64,000 nt of DNA from Arthrobacter sp. KBS0702 (GTDB lineage Bacteria; Actinomycetota; Actinomycetes; Actinomycetales; Micrococcaceae): NCBI RefSeq assembly GCF_005937985.2, contig NZ_CP042172.1:2790001-2854000 (forward strand), read 5' to 3'. Below, piece by piece: positions 55,837-64,000 of the stretch. Positions within the stretch are counted from its first letter, which is position 1. Every line of letters starts with the position of its first letter. The position numbers were made by a program, and so were the translations under genes. Under the pieces are notes generated by a model. It was not told the DNA's origin. It searched no databases and saw nothing but the letters and a program-made list of their open reading frames with translations.

Positions 55837-56054
55837 TGCTGCGCAAACCTGAGACCCTCTTCGTCCTCGGCTACATGCTGCTGCCCCTGCTGGCGTTGCT
55901 GTCCGCGATCGTGGGGCTGACCATGATCCTCGGCGGCAACAAGATTGCCGGCGCGATTGTCCTCGTCATCGTCACCCAGGTATTCGCCTTCGGTGCGGTG
56001 TTCGCCCTGCGACGGCGCAAGAGCGCCCTGCTGGCAGAGCCCGACGCCGACTAG
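55836..56054 (+). CDS. Small membrane protein with two transmembrane segments, coupled to folA
   Basis: A 72-residue protein from a GTG overlapping the folA stop by one base. Hydrophobic segments at about 8-28 (LFVLGYMLLPLLALLSAIVG) and 34-53 (IAGAIVLVIVTQVFAFGAVF) are followed by a basic tail. The family is not recognised. It ends the thyA-folA operon and precedes a 170-base spacer. Confidence 0.75.
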   Translation: MLRKPETLFVLGYMLLPLLALLSAIVGLTMILGGNKIAGAIVLVIVTQVFAFGAVFALRRRKSALLAEPDAD

Positions 56055-56195
56055 CGGCACCCGCACGGCCGGGCGGCGGCCGGGCCGGGACGCTGCCATG
56101 GGGAGATCACCCCATCGCGGCATCCGGGACGCCCCGCTAGATTGGTGCCGGTCAGATTCTTTGGCCAGAATGCATTTGGTTTGGCGGCGGCCCCT

Positions 56196-56201
56196 TAGGC
56201 T
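56196..56201 (+). promoter_or_regulatory. Possible -10 box of the WXG100 cluster
   Basis: TAGGCT lies 25 bases upstream of the WXG100 gene; no convincing -35 lies 16-18 bp before it. An AAAGGGGG ribosome binding site follows it, so this transcript would have a short leader. Confidence 0.35.
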
Positions 56202-56226
56202 GTTGCCCGTAAAGGGGGTTGCCAGC

Positions 56227-57180
56227 ATGGCAGGAAACGTGTGGGGCGCCGACGTCGCCCAGCTGCGGACGCTCGCGCAGCACTTTGGCAAGACGTCGGA
56301 GACGCTGCTGCAACAGTCGTCGGTCCTTACCTCCACGATCAACAACAACACCTCGTGGAAGGGCGCCGACAGTGCCCGGTTCAAGTCCGACTGGAACGGC
56401 AGCCACCGCGCGCTGATCCAGCAGACCGCGCGCGCCCTGAAGGAACAGTCCAAGCGGCTAATGAGCCAGGCCGACGAGCAGGAGAAGGCCAGCAACGCCG
56501 CTCCCGGCTCCGGCGGAGGACCGGGGACCGGAACCGCCGGCAGCACCGGCGGCCAAGGAAGGCCCGGCTCCAACGATCCCTGGGGCCCGGACTGGTTTTC
56601 TGACCCCTCGTCCCCGTTCCGCGGCGGCTGGGACTTTTACAACGTCGTCAAGGCGTTCCCCAACCTTCGCTCCGGCCTCTTCGACATCGCCGGCATGCTG
56701 CAGAAATCCCGGATCGGCGATTTCTTCGATCCGGCGGCATGGAAGGCCTTTCAAAACTCCAACGAGTTCAGCAAGTTTTTCAACGTCTCCAACCAGTTGT
56801 TTGAGGGCAAATGGCATGAAGCCTTCAACCTCACAGAAGGAACCAAGGCCTTCGCTGCCTTCGACGGCCTGGGCAAGGGGCTTGGCGTTGTGGGGGTCGG
56901 CTTGGACGGTATGGACGCCATTAACTCCCTGGCGGACCACGAGTACGGCGATGCCGCTTATTCGTCGGCCAAGGCGCTCATTGGAGCCGGCTCTTTCCTG
57001 CCGCCGCCCGCCGGAACGGCCTGCATGGTCGCCAGCGCGGGCCTGGCCCTTTACGACAACGTCCCCGTCGTCCACGACTCGGTGAACTGGGTGGGCGGCA
57101 AGATCGCTGACGGAGCGAGCGCCGTCGGGGATTCCATTTCCGACGGCGCGGAAGCTGTTGGCGACTTCTTTGGCTTCTAA
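56227..57180 (+). CDS. WXG100-domain protein, candidate type VII secretion substrate
   Basis: A 317-residue protein. Residues 1-90 form an ESAT-6/WXG100-like helical hairpin with the WKG turn at 44-46 (NTSWKGADSARFKSDW). A glycine-rich linker (92-116) leads to a C-terminal domain with alternating small and hydrophobic residues (LIGAGSFLPPPAGTACMVAS) and an acidic amphipathic end (ADGASAVGDSISDGAEAVGD). Longer WXG proteins with such extra domains are often secreted effectors or toxins. No catalytic motif is recognised. The ATG at 56227 is chosen for the AAAGGGGG site eight bases before. Confidence 0.75.
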   Translation: MAGNVWGADVAQLRTLAQHFGKTSETLLQQSSVLTSTINNNTSWKGADSARFKSDWNGSHRALIQQTARALKEQSKRLMSQADEQEKASNAAPGSGGGPGTGTAGSTGGQGRPGSNDPWGPDWFSDPSSPFRGGWDFYNVVKAFPNLRSGLFDIAGMLQKSRIGDFFDPAAWKAFQNSNEFSKFFNVSNQLFEGKWHEAFNLTEGTKAFAAFDGLGKGLGVVGVGLDGMDAINSLADHEYGDAAYSSAKALIGAGSFLPPPAGTACMVASAGLALYDNVPVVHDSVNWVGGKIADGASAVGDSISDGAEAVGDFFGF

Positions 57181-57199
57181 TAACGAGGAGATCTAGATC

Positions 57200-57856
57200 G
57201 TGACTGAGACAACAACAGTTCGTCCGGGAGCCGGACAGCCTGTCTACCCGGATTCCATCGGGTTCGGCTTCGCCGAGCTCGTCGCGCTGCTGAACCTGGC
57301 GCACGGGCCGGCCGCCACCGCGAGCGCCGAGGCGCTGCGCGTGGCCAAGGAGCTCGAGGACCCCACGGTCGTGTCCGCTGGAGCTTCCTCGCTGGTGGCA
57401 CGGGGCGCGGCGACCGTGGAGCCCGACGGCACGCTGTCCGTCAGCGGGCCGGTGGCCGCGGTAACCCGGGCACTGACCACCGCCACTCGCCGCATGCAGA
57501 TCAACCTGCTCACGGCAGACTCCGCGGACAGTGTCCTGGCCGTCGAGTCCGAGGACTACCGCATCCTGCTGCAGCCGCGCGCCTTCTTCAGCTGGTTTGC
57601 CATGGCGCAGGATCCGGACATCACCCCGGAGGAGGCGAATTTCTTTATTATGCGGAAGCACCTCGAGGACAACCCCGCTGGCGGCGCCACCTTGCGCCGC
57701 CTCGATGACGCTTCCGGGCGCCAACTGCTGCTCAAGCGCTCCGGAGAATCCTGGACGGTCGGCTACAGCACCCCCGGGGCCGGGGACATCGACGAGCTCA
57801 CGGGCCTGGGCGATGCCGAGGTACTGGACCACATCCGCACCATCCGGGAAGGCTGA
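57200..57856 (+). CDS. Uncharacterised protein in the WXG100 cluster, possible EspG-like chaperone
   Basis: A 218-residue protein from a GTG with a GAGGAGA site. It has no signal peptide or membrane segment and is mostly alpha/beta (FGFAELVALLNLAHGPAATA; LKRSGESWTVGYSTP). Its size and position directly after a WXG100 gene, 19 bases downstream, suggest a cytoplasmic ESX-associated partner, but the family was not identified by motif. It could equally be a specific immunity protein. Confidence 0.6.
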   Translation: MTETTTVRPGAGQPVYPDSIGFGFAELVALLNLAHGPAATASAEALRVAKELEDPTVVSAGASSLVARGAATVEPDGTLSVSGPVAAVTRALTTATRRMQINLLTADSADSVLAVESEDYRILLQPRAFFSWFAMAQDPDITPEEANFFIMRKHLEDNPAGGATLRRLDDASGRQLLLKRSGESWTVGYSTPGAGDIDELTGLGDAEVLDHIRTIREG

Positions 57857-57861
57857 ACCTC

Positions 57862-58278
57862 GTGCCCAACGACGCTGCCGACCGCCAGCACGACGCCGAG
57901 GTCCGCGCCCTGCACGAACGCGCCGTGGCCGCGGGAGAGAAAAGGCTCCTGACCAGGACCATGGACCGCGGCCGGCTGCACTCCTACGCCGCGGACGAGA
58001 TCGGCTTCGCCCGCGCCGGATCCGGTCCGATCGTCACCACAGCCTTCGGCATGGTCATCCTGGCAGCCGTGTTCGCCGCCGTGACGGTCTTCTCCATCGT
58101 CCTCGTCGCCGCCCCGACGTCGCAGGGCGAAAGCCCGCTGTGGGGCGCGCTCGTGCTGACCGGGATTGGCACCGCCGGCGTGCTCTACGCCGTCCGGCTC
58201 GCCGTGTCCGAATTCAAGGCCCGGCGCATCCGCCGCGAACGCGGGCTTCCGGAACCGAGCCCGCGCCAGCTGAACTGA
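57862..58278 (+). CDS. Membrane protein with two transmembrane segments in the WXG100 cluster
   Basis: A 138-residue protein from a GTG five bases after the previous stop. A charged N-terminal helix (EVRALHERAVAAGEKRLLTR) is followed by hydrophobic segments at about 55-80 (MVILAAVFAAVTVFSIVLVA) and 92-112 (WGALVLTGIGTAGVLYAVRL) and a basic tail. It completes the cluster; a membrane immunity or anchoring role is conceivable. Function unknown. Confidence 0.65.
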   Translation: MPNDAADRQHDAEVRALHERAVAAGEKRLLTRTMDRGRLHSYAADEIGFARAGSGPIVTTAFGMVILAAVFAAVTVFSIVLVAAPTSQGESPLWGALVLTGIGTAGVLYAVRLAVSEFKARRIRRERGLPEPSPRQLN

Positions 58279-58348
58279 TGCCGGCCGTCCCGTGCGCGGC
58301 TGCCCGCTGCCGTGACGTAACCGACTGCGGCGTTGCCACCGCAAAGTC

Positions 58349-58354
58349 TAAACT
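58349..58354 (+). promoter_or_regulatory. -10 box of a leaderless promoter (asd)
   Basis: TAAACT ends six bases before the asd ATG at 58361, and no ribosome binding site lies between. Confidence 0.55.
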
Positions 58355-58360
58355 GGCCCA

Positions 58361-59503
58361 ATGACTACAGCAGCTACCCCGTCCGTCGGACTGGTCGGTT
58401 GGCGTGGCATGGTCGGCTCCGTCCTGATGCAGCGCATGCAGGACGAGGGCGACTTCGCCAACATCAACCCGGTCTTCTTCTCCACCTCGAACGCCGGAGG
58501 TGCCTCCCCGGCTGTCGCCGGCGCGGCGGCAGGTGCCGCCGGCAAGCTTGAGGACGCGTTCGACGTCGAGACGCTGGCGAAGCTGCCGATCATCGTGACC
58601 GCCCAGGGCGGCGACTACACCAAGCGGGTGCACGGCGAACTGCGCAGCCGCGGCTGGGACGGCCTCTGGATCGACGCAGCTTCCACCCTCCGCATGAACG
58701 ACGACTCGATCATCGTGCTGGACCCGATCAACCGCGACGTCATCGACGCCGGCCTCTCCGGCGGCGTCAAGGACTACATCGGGGGCAACTGCACCGTTTC
58801 CTGCATGCTGATGGGCCTTGGCGGCCTGTTCAAGAACGGCCTCGTCGAATGGGGCACGTCGATGACCTACCAGGCCGCGTCCGGCGGCGGCGCCCGGCAC
58901 ATGCGCGAGTTGCTGAGCCAGTTCGGCACGCTCAACGCCGAGGTCAGCAGCGAACTGGACGACCCGGCGTCGGCCATCCTCGAGATCGACCGCAAGGTGC
59001 TGGCGCACCAGCGCACCGACATTGACGCCACCCAGTTCGGTGTTCCGCTGGCCGGCTCGCTGATCCCCTGGATCGACGCGGACCTCGGCAACGGCCAGTC
59101 CAAGGAGGAGTGGAAGGCGGGGGTGGAAACCAACAAGATCCTGGGTACCTCCGGCGCGGACCGCATCATCATGGACGGTCTGTGCGTCCGGATCGGCGCC
59201 ATGCGTTCCCACTCCCAGGCTCTGACGCTCAAGCTCCGCGAGGATCTCTCCGTTGCCGAGATCGAGAAGCTGCTCGACGCGGACAACGAATGGGCCACGG
59301 TGGTGCCCAACACCAAGGAAGCCTCGATGGCGGATCTCACCCCGGTGGCGGCGTCCGGCACCCTGGACATCCCGGTGGGCCGCATCCGCAAGCTCGAAAT
59401 GGGCCCGGAATACATCAGCGCCTTCACCGTGGGCGACCAACTCCTCTGGGGCGCGGCCGAGCCGCTGCGGCGCATGCTCAAAATCGCCACCGGCACACTC
59501 TAG
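58361..59503 (+). CDS. asd: Aspartate-semialdehyde dehydrogenase
   Basis: A 380-residue enzyme for the branch of Lys, Thr, Met and diaminopimelate synthesis. The NADP-binding start is [18 protein letters not shown] and the active-site cysteine is C144 in [13 protein letters not shown]. The length is closer to the long E. coli-type Asd than to the short Gram-positive form. It ends with a four-base convergent overlap on the next gene. Confidence 0.95.
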   Translation: MTTAATPSVGLVGWRGMVGSVLMQRMQDEGDFANINPVFFSTSNAGGASPAVAGAAAGAAGKLEDAFDVETLAKLPIIVTAQGGDYTKRVHGELRSRGWDGLWIDAASTLRMNDDSIIVLDPINRDVIDAGLSGGVKDYIGGNCTVSCMLMGLGGLFKNGLVEWGTSMTYQAASGGGARHMRELLSQFGTLNAEVSSELDDPASAILEIDRKVLAHQRTDIDATQFGVPLAGSLIPWIDADLGNGQSKEEWKAGVETNKILGTSGADRIIMDGLCVRIGAMRSHSQALTLKLREDLSVAEIEKLLDADNEWATVVPNTKEASMADLTPVAASGTLDIPVGRIRKLEMGPEYISAFTVGDQLLWGAAEPLRRMLKIATGTL

Positions 59504-60612
59504 GGCCGGCCAAGGTCCTGCAAACCCAGGAACCGCCGGTACTTCGCGGCCTGCAGCTCAAAGGATTTACGAGCTGCGGGCCGCAGTCCGTTAACCCCGT
59601 CAAAGGGCTCCGGCACGACGGCGCCGCCGGGCGCCGCCCAGGTGCCGACCACAAGGCCGCCGGCCACGATGGTCTTCTTGAACACCCCGTTGCCGCCGGG
59701 AACGATCTTGTCCGCGTGGTGCGCGGGCAGTGCGATCGATCGGTCCGTGTAGCCCAGCAGGAACTCGTCGAACCCGGGCAGCGCCAGAACGGCCCGCTGG
59801 CCGGGGACGCCGTCCTCGAGCAGGGCCGCCGTCTCCGGCGACATCCAGTACGGCTTTCCCTCAAAGTCCAGCTCCACCAACTGGTCCCGTACCTTGGCCA
59901 GCGCGGCGCGGGTCTCCGTCAGCGGAATGCCGGACCACCAGGCGAAGTCCCGCTCGGTGGCGGGGCCGTGGCTGCGAAAATAGCGGAGCAGCCACTCGGC
60001 AATGCCCTCCTCCCGGTCCAAGCTACGCGAATTCTTGATCCAGTCGTCGACGGCCACCACCAGCTGCTGGTTGCCGGCCAGCGGCCCCTGCACCAGCAAG
60101 CCCCGCTGGCAGAGCATCGCCAGCAGGTGGATGCCGCGCTGGCCCGCCGTGGACTGTCCGGCCTCTTCGAAGGCCTGGAACAGCTCCGCCCGGCTTGCCG
60201 CGCCGCCGCCGGCGACCCGCGCCAGCGCGGCTTCGGCGGCTGCGTCCACGTCCGGGGCCGAGATGCCGAGGTCCCGGTGCCGCCCGGCGAGGCTCTTGAT
60301 GAGGCGGTTGGACGTGATGTCCAGGATCCATTTCAGGTCCTCCGGTGCCAGCAGGTGAAGCGTGCCGCGCATCGGCCAGGAGCGGACGATTTCGCCGCGG
60401 TCCAGGGCCGCACGAACGTCGGCCACGCGGGAGCCCGGAACGCGCTGTCCCACAGCCCACAGCGACGCCTGCAGGTCCTGCGCCTGCAGGGCCGGCATAG
60501 ACCTGACGGCGTCCGGAACGGAGCCGAAGCCCTTGCCGACGAGCCCCTGCGAGGCCAGGCGGAGCCGGCCCATCACGGCCGGGCTCAGACGCGTGCGCTC
60601 CACTGCTGCCAT
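59500..60612 (-). CDS. HTH_42 winged-helix protein (YcaQ/AlkX-like)
   Basis: A 370-residue protein. The N-terminal [20 protein letters not shown] and [20 protein letters not shown] match the winged-helix DNA-binding family that includes DNA glycosylases AlkX/YcaQ. The second half has a strand-rich domain ([20 protein letters not shown]). No catalytic residues were identified, so an enzymatic role is not claimed. The ATG follows a TAGGAT hexamer by six bases. Confidence 0.75.
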   Translation of the reverse strand: MAAVERTRLSPAVMGRLRLASQGLVGKGFGSVPDAVRSMPALQAQDLQASLWAVGQRVPGSRVADVRAALDRGEIVRSWPMRGTLHLLAPEDLKWILDITSNRLIKSLAGRHRDLGISAPDVDAAAEAALARVAGGGAASRAELFQAFEEAGQSTAGQRGIHLLAMLCQRGLLVQGPLAGNQQLVVAVDDWIKNSRSLDREEGIAEWLLRYFRSHGPATERDFAWWSGIPLTETRAALAKVRDQLVELDFEGKPYWMSPETAALLEDGVPGQRAVLALPGFDEFLLGYTDRSIALPAHHADKIVPGGNGVFKKTIVAGGLVVGTWAAPGGAVVPEPFDGVNGLRPAARKSFELQAAKYRRFLGLQDLGRP

Positions 60613-60618
60613 GGCATC

Positions 60619-60624
60619 ATCCTA
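60619..60624 (-). promoter_or_regulatory. -10 box of a leaderless promoter (HTH_42 gene)
   Basis: TAGGAT on the minus strand ends six bases before the ATG at 60612. The divergent gene at 60734 has the mirror arrangement. Confidence 0.55.
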
Positions 60625-60721
60625 GGCCGGGGGCCGGACATTCCCGCGGACTCCGTCCCGTCCCCGGCAGCTGCCGGGCCGATGCCCGGCGCCCTCCCAG
60701 CCTGCGCCCAGCCGGTTTCCT

Positions 60722-60727
60722 TAGGGT
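60722..60727 (+). promoter_or_regulatory. -10 box of a leaderless promoter (membrane protein gene)
   Basis: TAGGGT ends six bases before the ATG at 60734. Confidence 0.55.
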
Positions 60728-60733
60728 AGAGGC

Positions 60734-61219
60734 ATGACTCTGGGTGAAGTGTGGCCGCGCCTGCGGCCCCTGTGCAGGAGGTTGGCCCTGCTCGGCTGGG
60801 CCGCCAGCGCCGCTGGAATGGGGGCCGGCCTCGCCGTCGCCATTGCCAGCGGCACCCGCCTCTCCCCCATGATGACAACGTTCCAGGCGGTGTCGGCGGT
60901 GTGCATGGCGGTCGCGGTGGCCAGTTTTGTGACTGCCGCGTCACTCCAGCCGCGGACCCCTGCCCGTCGGGACGGCGATCGCCGGGAACTCGACCTCGAT
61001 CCGGGCGGCGAGTTTCCGGCGACGGTACGCAGTTTCCTGCTCGGGTCGCTGGCACTGCTGGCCGGGGCGGTGGCTTTCGCCTGCGCCGGGCTCCTGCTGC
61101 GAAGCGGGCCCAGCGCACAGTCCGTGGCGTTCTGCCAGGTCTTCCTCCTCGGCGCGGCGGCTTCCGGCTTCACGTTCATGCTCTTCAGCAAGGTGGCCCC
61201 GCAGCGCGGCAGGAACTAG
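60734..61219 (+). CDS. Small membrane protein, four transmembrane segments
   Basis: A 161-residue protein with hydrophobic segments at about 17-36, 45-70, 98-118 and 130-150 and a basic central loop (RTPARRDGDRRELDLDPGGE). No family is recognised. It ends convergent with murB. It probably has a leaderless start. Confidence 0.78.
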   Translation: MTLGEVWPRLRPLCRRLALLGWAASAAGMGAGLAVAIASGTRLSPMMTTFQAVSAVCMAVAVASFVTAASLQPRTPARRDGDRRELDLDPGGEFPATVRSFLLGSLALLAGAVAFACAGLLLRSGPSAQSVAFCQVFLLGAAASGFTFMLFSKVAPQRGRN

Positions 61220-61235
61220 GCCCGGCGGCGCTGGC

Positions 61236-62303
61236 TTAGAGCTCGATGCCGATCAGCAGCGGCTCGGGGTGCAGCTCGATCCCGAAGCGTTCGGCGACGC
61301 CGCGGCGCACCTCCCTGGCAATGGCCAGCAGGTCCGCGGCGCTGGCCCCTCCCCGGTTGGTGATGGCAAGGGTGTGCTTGGTGGACAGCGAAGCCCGGCC
61401 GCCTGAGACGCTCCCGGGATCCAGCCCGAAGCCCTTGCCGTAGCCCGACTGGTCGATCAGCCAGGCCGCGGAGAGCTTGGTTAGCCCATCGGCGCCGCCC
61501 GGGTAGCGGGGGGCGTCCTCCGGCAGTTTTGCGGCCACCTCGGCCGGCACGATCGGGTTCGTGAAGAAGGAGCCGGTGGAGTATGTGTCCCGGTCCGCCG
61601 GGTCCAGGACCATGCCCTTGGATGCCCGGAGCCGGAGCACCTCACGGCGAACGTCGTTGGAGTAGGCCCGCTGGCCCACCTCGACGCCGAGCGCCCTGGC
61701 CAGTTCTGCGTAGCGGACCGGCGCGCTCATCCGGCCCAGCGGCAGCTGGAACTCCACGGTGAGCACCACGTAGCGCGGAGACCCGTTGGAGGTGGTCTGT
61801 TTCAGCAGGGAGTCGCGGTACCCGAACTTCAGTTCCGAGTTGGTGAAGGTCTGCACGGCGTTGCGTTCCCGGTCCCAGGTGCGGACCGCGGCGATGGTCT
61901 GCGAGACATCGGCCCCGTAGGCCCCCACGTTCTGCACCGGGGTCGCGCCGGTGGAGCCGGGGATGCCGGACAGCGCCTCTATGCCGGACCAGGCATGTTT
62001 GACGGCGTGATCCACGAGCGCATCCCAGTTGTGGCCGGCCTGGACCACGACGGCAACGCCGCCGCAGGAGTCCTCCGCGTCGACGGTGAAGCCCTCCGAC
62101 GCGATTTTCAGGACCGTGCCGGGGTACCCGGCGTCGGCGACCAGCAGGTTGGAGCCGCCGCCGATGATCAGCAGCGGTTCGCCGGCGGCGTCGGCGTCGC
62201 GGACGGCGTCGATGGTCTCCGCCTCGGTGCGGGCTTCGACGTAGTGGGCGGCGGGGCCGCCGACGCCGGCCGTGGTCAGGGCGGAAAGCAGTGTCTGGGT
62301 CAC
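61236..62303 (-). CDS. murB: UDP-N-acetylmuramate dehydrogenase
   Basis: A 355-residue FAD enzyme that reduces enolpyruvyl-UDP-GlcNAc in peptidoglycan synthesis. FAD-binding motifs are PLLIIGGGSNLLVADAGYPG and GIEALSGIPGSTGATPVQNV; the active-site region DTYSTGSFFTNPIV and the C-terminal KHTLAITNRGGASAADLLAI follow. Starts at GTG (62303) with a TAGGCT hexamer six bases before. The MFS gene is immediately upstream on the same strand. Confidence 0.96.
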   Translation of the reverse strand: MTQTLLSALTTAGVGGPAAHYVEARTEAETIDAVRDADAAGEPLLIIGGGSNLLVADAGYPGTVLKIASEGFTVDAEDSCGGVAVVVQAGHNWDALVDHAVKHAWSGIEALSGIPGSTGATPVQNVGAYGADVSQTIAAVRTWDRERNAVQTFTNSELKFGYRDSLLKQTTSNGSPRYVVLTVEFQLPLGRMSAPVRYAELARALGVEVGQRAYSNDVRREVLRLRASKGMVLDPADRDTYSTGSFFTNPIVPAEVAAKLPEDAPRYPGGADGLTKLSAAWLIDQSGYGKGFGLDPGSVSGGRASLSTKHTLAITNRGGASAADLLAIAREVRRGVAERFGIELHPEPLLIGIEL

Positions 62304-62309
62304 CCCTCC

Positions 62310-62315
62310 AGCCTA
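62310..62315 (-). promoter_or_regulatory. -10 box of a leaderless promoter (murB)
   Basis: TAGGCT on the minus strand ends six bases before the murB GTG at 62303, so murB can be transcribed independently of the MFS gene upstream. Confidence 0.55.
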
Positions 62316-62356
62316 GCCGGGTCCGGGCAATGCCAGGAAAGGCTGCTCCCGCGGGG

Positions 62357-63631
62357 CTAGGAGGCCTTGCGGGCCACCGGGGAGAGCAGGAAGCTGACCA
62401 CCAGCATCACCATGACGGCCAGCAGCGAGTGCAGGATGCCCACGTGCTCGGCCAGCAGGCCGAGCAGCGGCGGCCCGCAGAGGAATGCCCCGTAGCCGAT
62501 GGTGGACACCACCGAGACGCGTGCGGCGGCCTTGACCGGGTCGTCGGCGGCCGCGGACATGCCGACCGGGAAGCCCAGCGAGGCGCCGAGACCCCAGATG
62601 GCCAGGGCGACGTAGGCCAGCCAGGGAACGGGTGCGAAAACGAACAGGCCCAGTCCCGCCACGGCCAGCGCCGCGCACCAGCGCATCACCGGGACCCGGC
62701 CAAAGCGGTCCAGCGCCAGGGTGCCGGCAAAGCGGCCCACGGTCATGAAGGTGACGAAGAGGCCGTAACCGGCAGCTCCGGCGGCGTCGGACTGGCCGTG
62801 GCCGTCGGCCAGGGCGAGTGCCACCCAGTCCCCGGCTGCGCCCTCGGCGAGGGCCAGCCCCAGTACCAGGACGCCCAGCAGCAGGGTCCGGCGGTCCCGC
62901 CAGGCCTGCGCGATCTGCCGCTTGTTGTCCAGCGGTACTTCCTGGCCCTGCGTGGCCTGGCTGATGATCGGCAGCGGGCCCGTGGAGGGATCCTCGAAGG
63001 TGTCGGTCCGGGCCGGGGTGAAGGCCTTTTCCTCCACCGGGGTGACGTCGGCACGGAACCAGCCGGCGGCCGTGGCCACGGAGGCGGCGACCAGCAGGCC
63101 CACGGCGCCCAGGTGCCAGAAGACCGGCACTCCGGCACCGGCCGCCCACGCGCCCGCTCCCGCACCGGCGACGGTGCCGAGGCTGAAGGCACCGTGCAGC
63201 CGCGGCATGATGTGGCGGCGCACCGCGCGCTCGACGGCGGCGCCCTCCACGTTGGAGGCGGTGTTCCAGCTGGCCGTGCCGAGGCCCACCACCACGAGTC
63301 CGGCTGCGACCGCCAGCGGGTTGACCAGGACGGAGGTGCCGAACCCTGCGACCACCAGGCCGACGCCCACCATGATGCTGCCGATCCGGATGGTCTGCTT
63401 GGAGCCGAAGCGCAGCACGATCAGTCCGGACGCGGACACCGAGACAAAGGAGCCCAGCGTCATGCACAGCAGCAGCAGGCCGACGTTCCCGGGCGTGAGG
63501 TCGAGCCCGTCACGAATGGCCGGCAGCCGCGACACCCAACTGGCGAAGGCTATGCCGCTGAAGGCATAGGCGGCGACGACGGCGTTTCGCCACCGGGTGA
63601 CTTCGGCGGCCTGCGCGGCCCGCGTCATCAC
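62357..63631 (-). CDS. MFS transporter
   Basis: A 424-residue major facilitator with about 12 hydrophobic segments. IAFASWVSRLPAIRDGLDLT and GSFVSVSASGLIVLRFGSKQ match the group of small-solute and sugar-type MFS proteins. A soluble loop at about residues 195-235 separates the halves. Substrate unknown. It is followed by murB and preceded by the MaoC-type gene on the same strand. Confidence 0.88.
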   Translation of the reverse strand: MMTRAAQAAEVTRWRNAVVAAYAFSGIAFASWVSRLPAIRDGLDLTPGNVGLLLLCMTLGSFVSVSASGLIVLRFGSKQTIRIGSIMVGVGLVVAGFGTSVLVNPLAVAAGLVVVGLGTASWNTASNVEGAAVERAVRRHIMPRLHGAFSLGTVAGAGAGAWAAGAGVPVFWHLGAVGLLVAASVATAAGWFRADVTPVEEKAFTPARTDTFEDPSTGPLPIISQATQGQEVPLDNKRQIAQAWRDRRTLLLGVLVLGLALAEGAAGDWVALALADGHGQSDAAGAAGYGLFVTFMTVGRFAGTLALDRFGRVPVMRWCAALAVAGLGLFVFAPVPWLAYVALAIWGLGASLGFPVGMSAAADDPVKAAARVSVVSTIGYGAFLCGPPLLGLLAEHVGILHSLLAVMVMLVVSFLLSPVARKAS

Positions 63632-63646
63632 GGCAGCATCATCCGG

Positions 63647-64000
63647 TCAGGCCAGCCTGACGACGGCCTGGGCCTTCATGAGGACCTTCTGGCCGCCGGC
63701 AACGACGGTGAGATCCACCCGGGCGGTGCCGGCGTCGGCGTCGAGCGCGCCGATTGCGCCGCTGACTTCGATCACTGCACCGGGCTCCGGGGTTCCGGTG
63801 GTGTCGGCCACCGGGACCGGCTTGGTGAAGCGGGTCTGGAAGTCGACGACGGCGGCCGGGTCGCCCGCCCAGTCGGTCACGAGCTGGACGGCGGCACCCA
63901 TCGTGAACATCCCGTGGGCGATCACGCCGGGCAGGCCGACGCCGCTGGCGAAGGTCTCGTTCCAGTGGATCGGGTTGAAGTCGCCGGAGGCGCCGGCGTA
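63647..64000 (-). CDS. MaoC-like dehydratase, C-terminal part (cut by window edge)
   Basis: Reading in from the window edge, YAGASGDFNPIHWNETFASG carries the hydratase-2 motif with its catalytic Asp and His, then GVIAHGMFTMGAAV. It is a hot-dog fold (R)-specific enoyl-CoA hydratase or related dehydratase. At least 117 residues are present; the start lies beyond 64000. It lies 15 bases upstream of the MFS gene. Confidence 0.9.
   Translation of the reverse strand, partial: YAGASGDFNPIHWNETFASGVGLPGVIAHGMFTMGAAVQLVTDWAGDPAAVVDFQTRFTKPVPVADTTGTPEPGAVIEVSGAIGALDADAGTARVDLTVVAGGQKVLMKAQAVVRLA

Overview
The window looks like chromosomal DNA of a high-GC actinobacterium of the family Micrococcaceae, most likely Arthrobacter or Pseudarthrobacter. 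The evidence is the codon usage, the ribosomal protein sequences with actinobacterial tails (L29, NusG), a mycothiol synthase next to an orphan GlnR-type regulator, ppk next to a MutT1-type NUDIX/histidine-phosphatase fusion, PspC-domain signalling genes and several leaderless promoters. The genus is inferred from protein and synteny resemblance; no search was run.

Layout. 1-10008 (minus strand) is the start of the spc operon (rpsH partial, rplE, rplX, rplN) followed by the S10 operon (rpsQ, rpmC, rplP, rpsC, rplV, rpsS, rplB, rplW, rplD, rplC, rpsJ). The two operons are separated by an intact IS21-family element (2243-4384, istAB, 5-bp target duplication GCAGG). It sits in a spacer that also carries short palindromic repeats and a degenerate second copy of the rpsQ tail. 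10421-11848 is a GH1 beta-glucosidase. 12149-16640 (minus) is the str operon (rpsL, rpsG, fusA, tuf). 17059-24578 (minus) is rpoBC. 24946-28563 holds a thiolase, a YbaK-type deacylase and a Tat-exported 5'-nucleotidase. 28768-35310 (minus) is secE-nusG-rplK-rplA and rplJ-rplL, with two paralogous double-GNAT acetyltransferase genes between the two ribosomal blocks, plus tRNA-Trp.

35597-48786 is general accessory and metabolic DNA: an aminotransferase, a LuxR/histidine-kinase/PspC envelope-stress locus that resembles LiaFSR, phosphofructokinase, a DHA2 exporter, an ankyrin protein, a YgfZ folate-binding protein, a flavodoxin-fold reductase, a nitrobindin-like protein and small membrane proteins. 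48992-64000 holds glnR, mshD, ppk, mutT1-like, thyA-folA, a WXG100-type cluster, asd, an HTH_42 protein, murB, an MFS transporter and a MaoC dehydratase cut by the window edge.

The most interesting unexplained signals are these. (1) A probable unannotated small RNA on the minus strand between glnR and mshD has a good sigma-A-like promoter, several stem-loops and a U-tailed terminator. (2) A four-gene WXG100/T7SS-like cluster lies between folA and asd with no secretion core nearby. (3) At least eight genes have a TANNNT hexamer ending exactly six bases before the start codon, the signature of leaderless mRNAs. (4) The S10/spc junction is scarred by repeats, a partial duplication and the insertion sequence.
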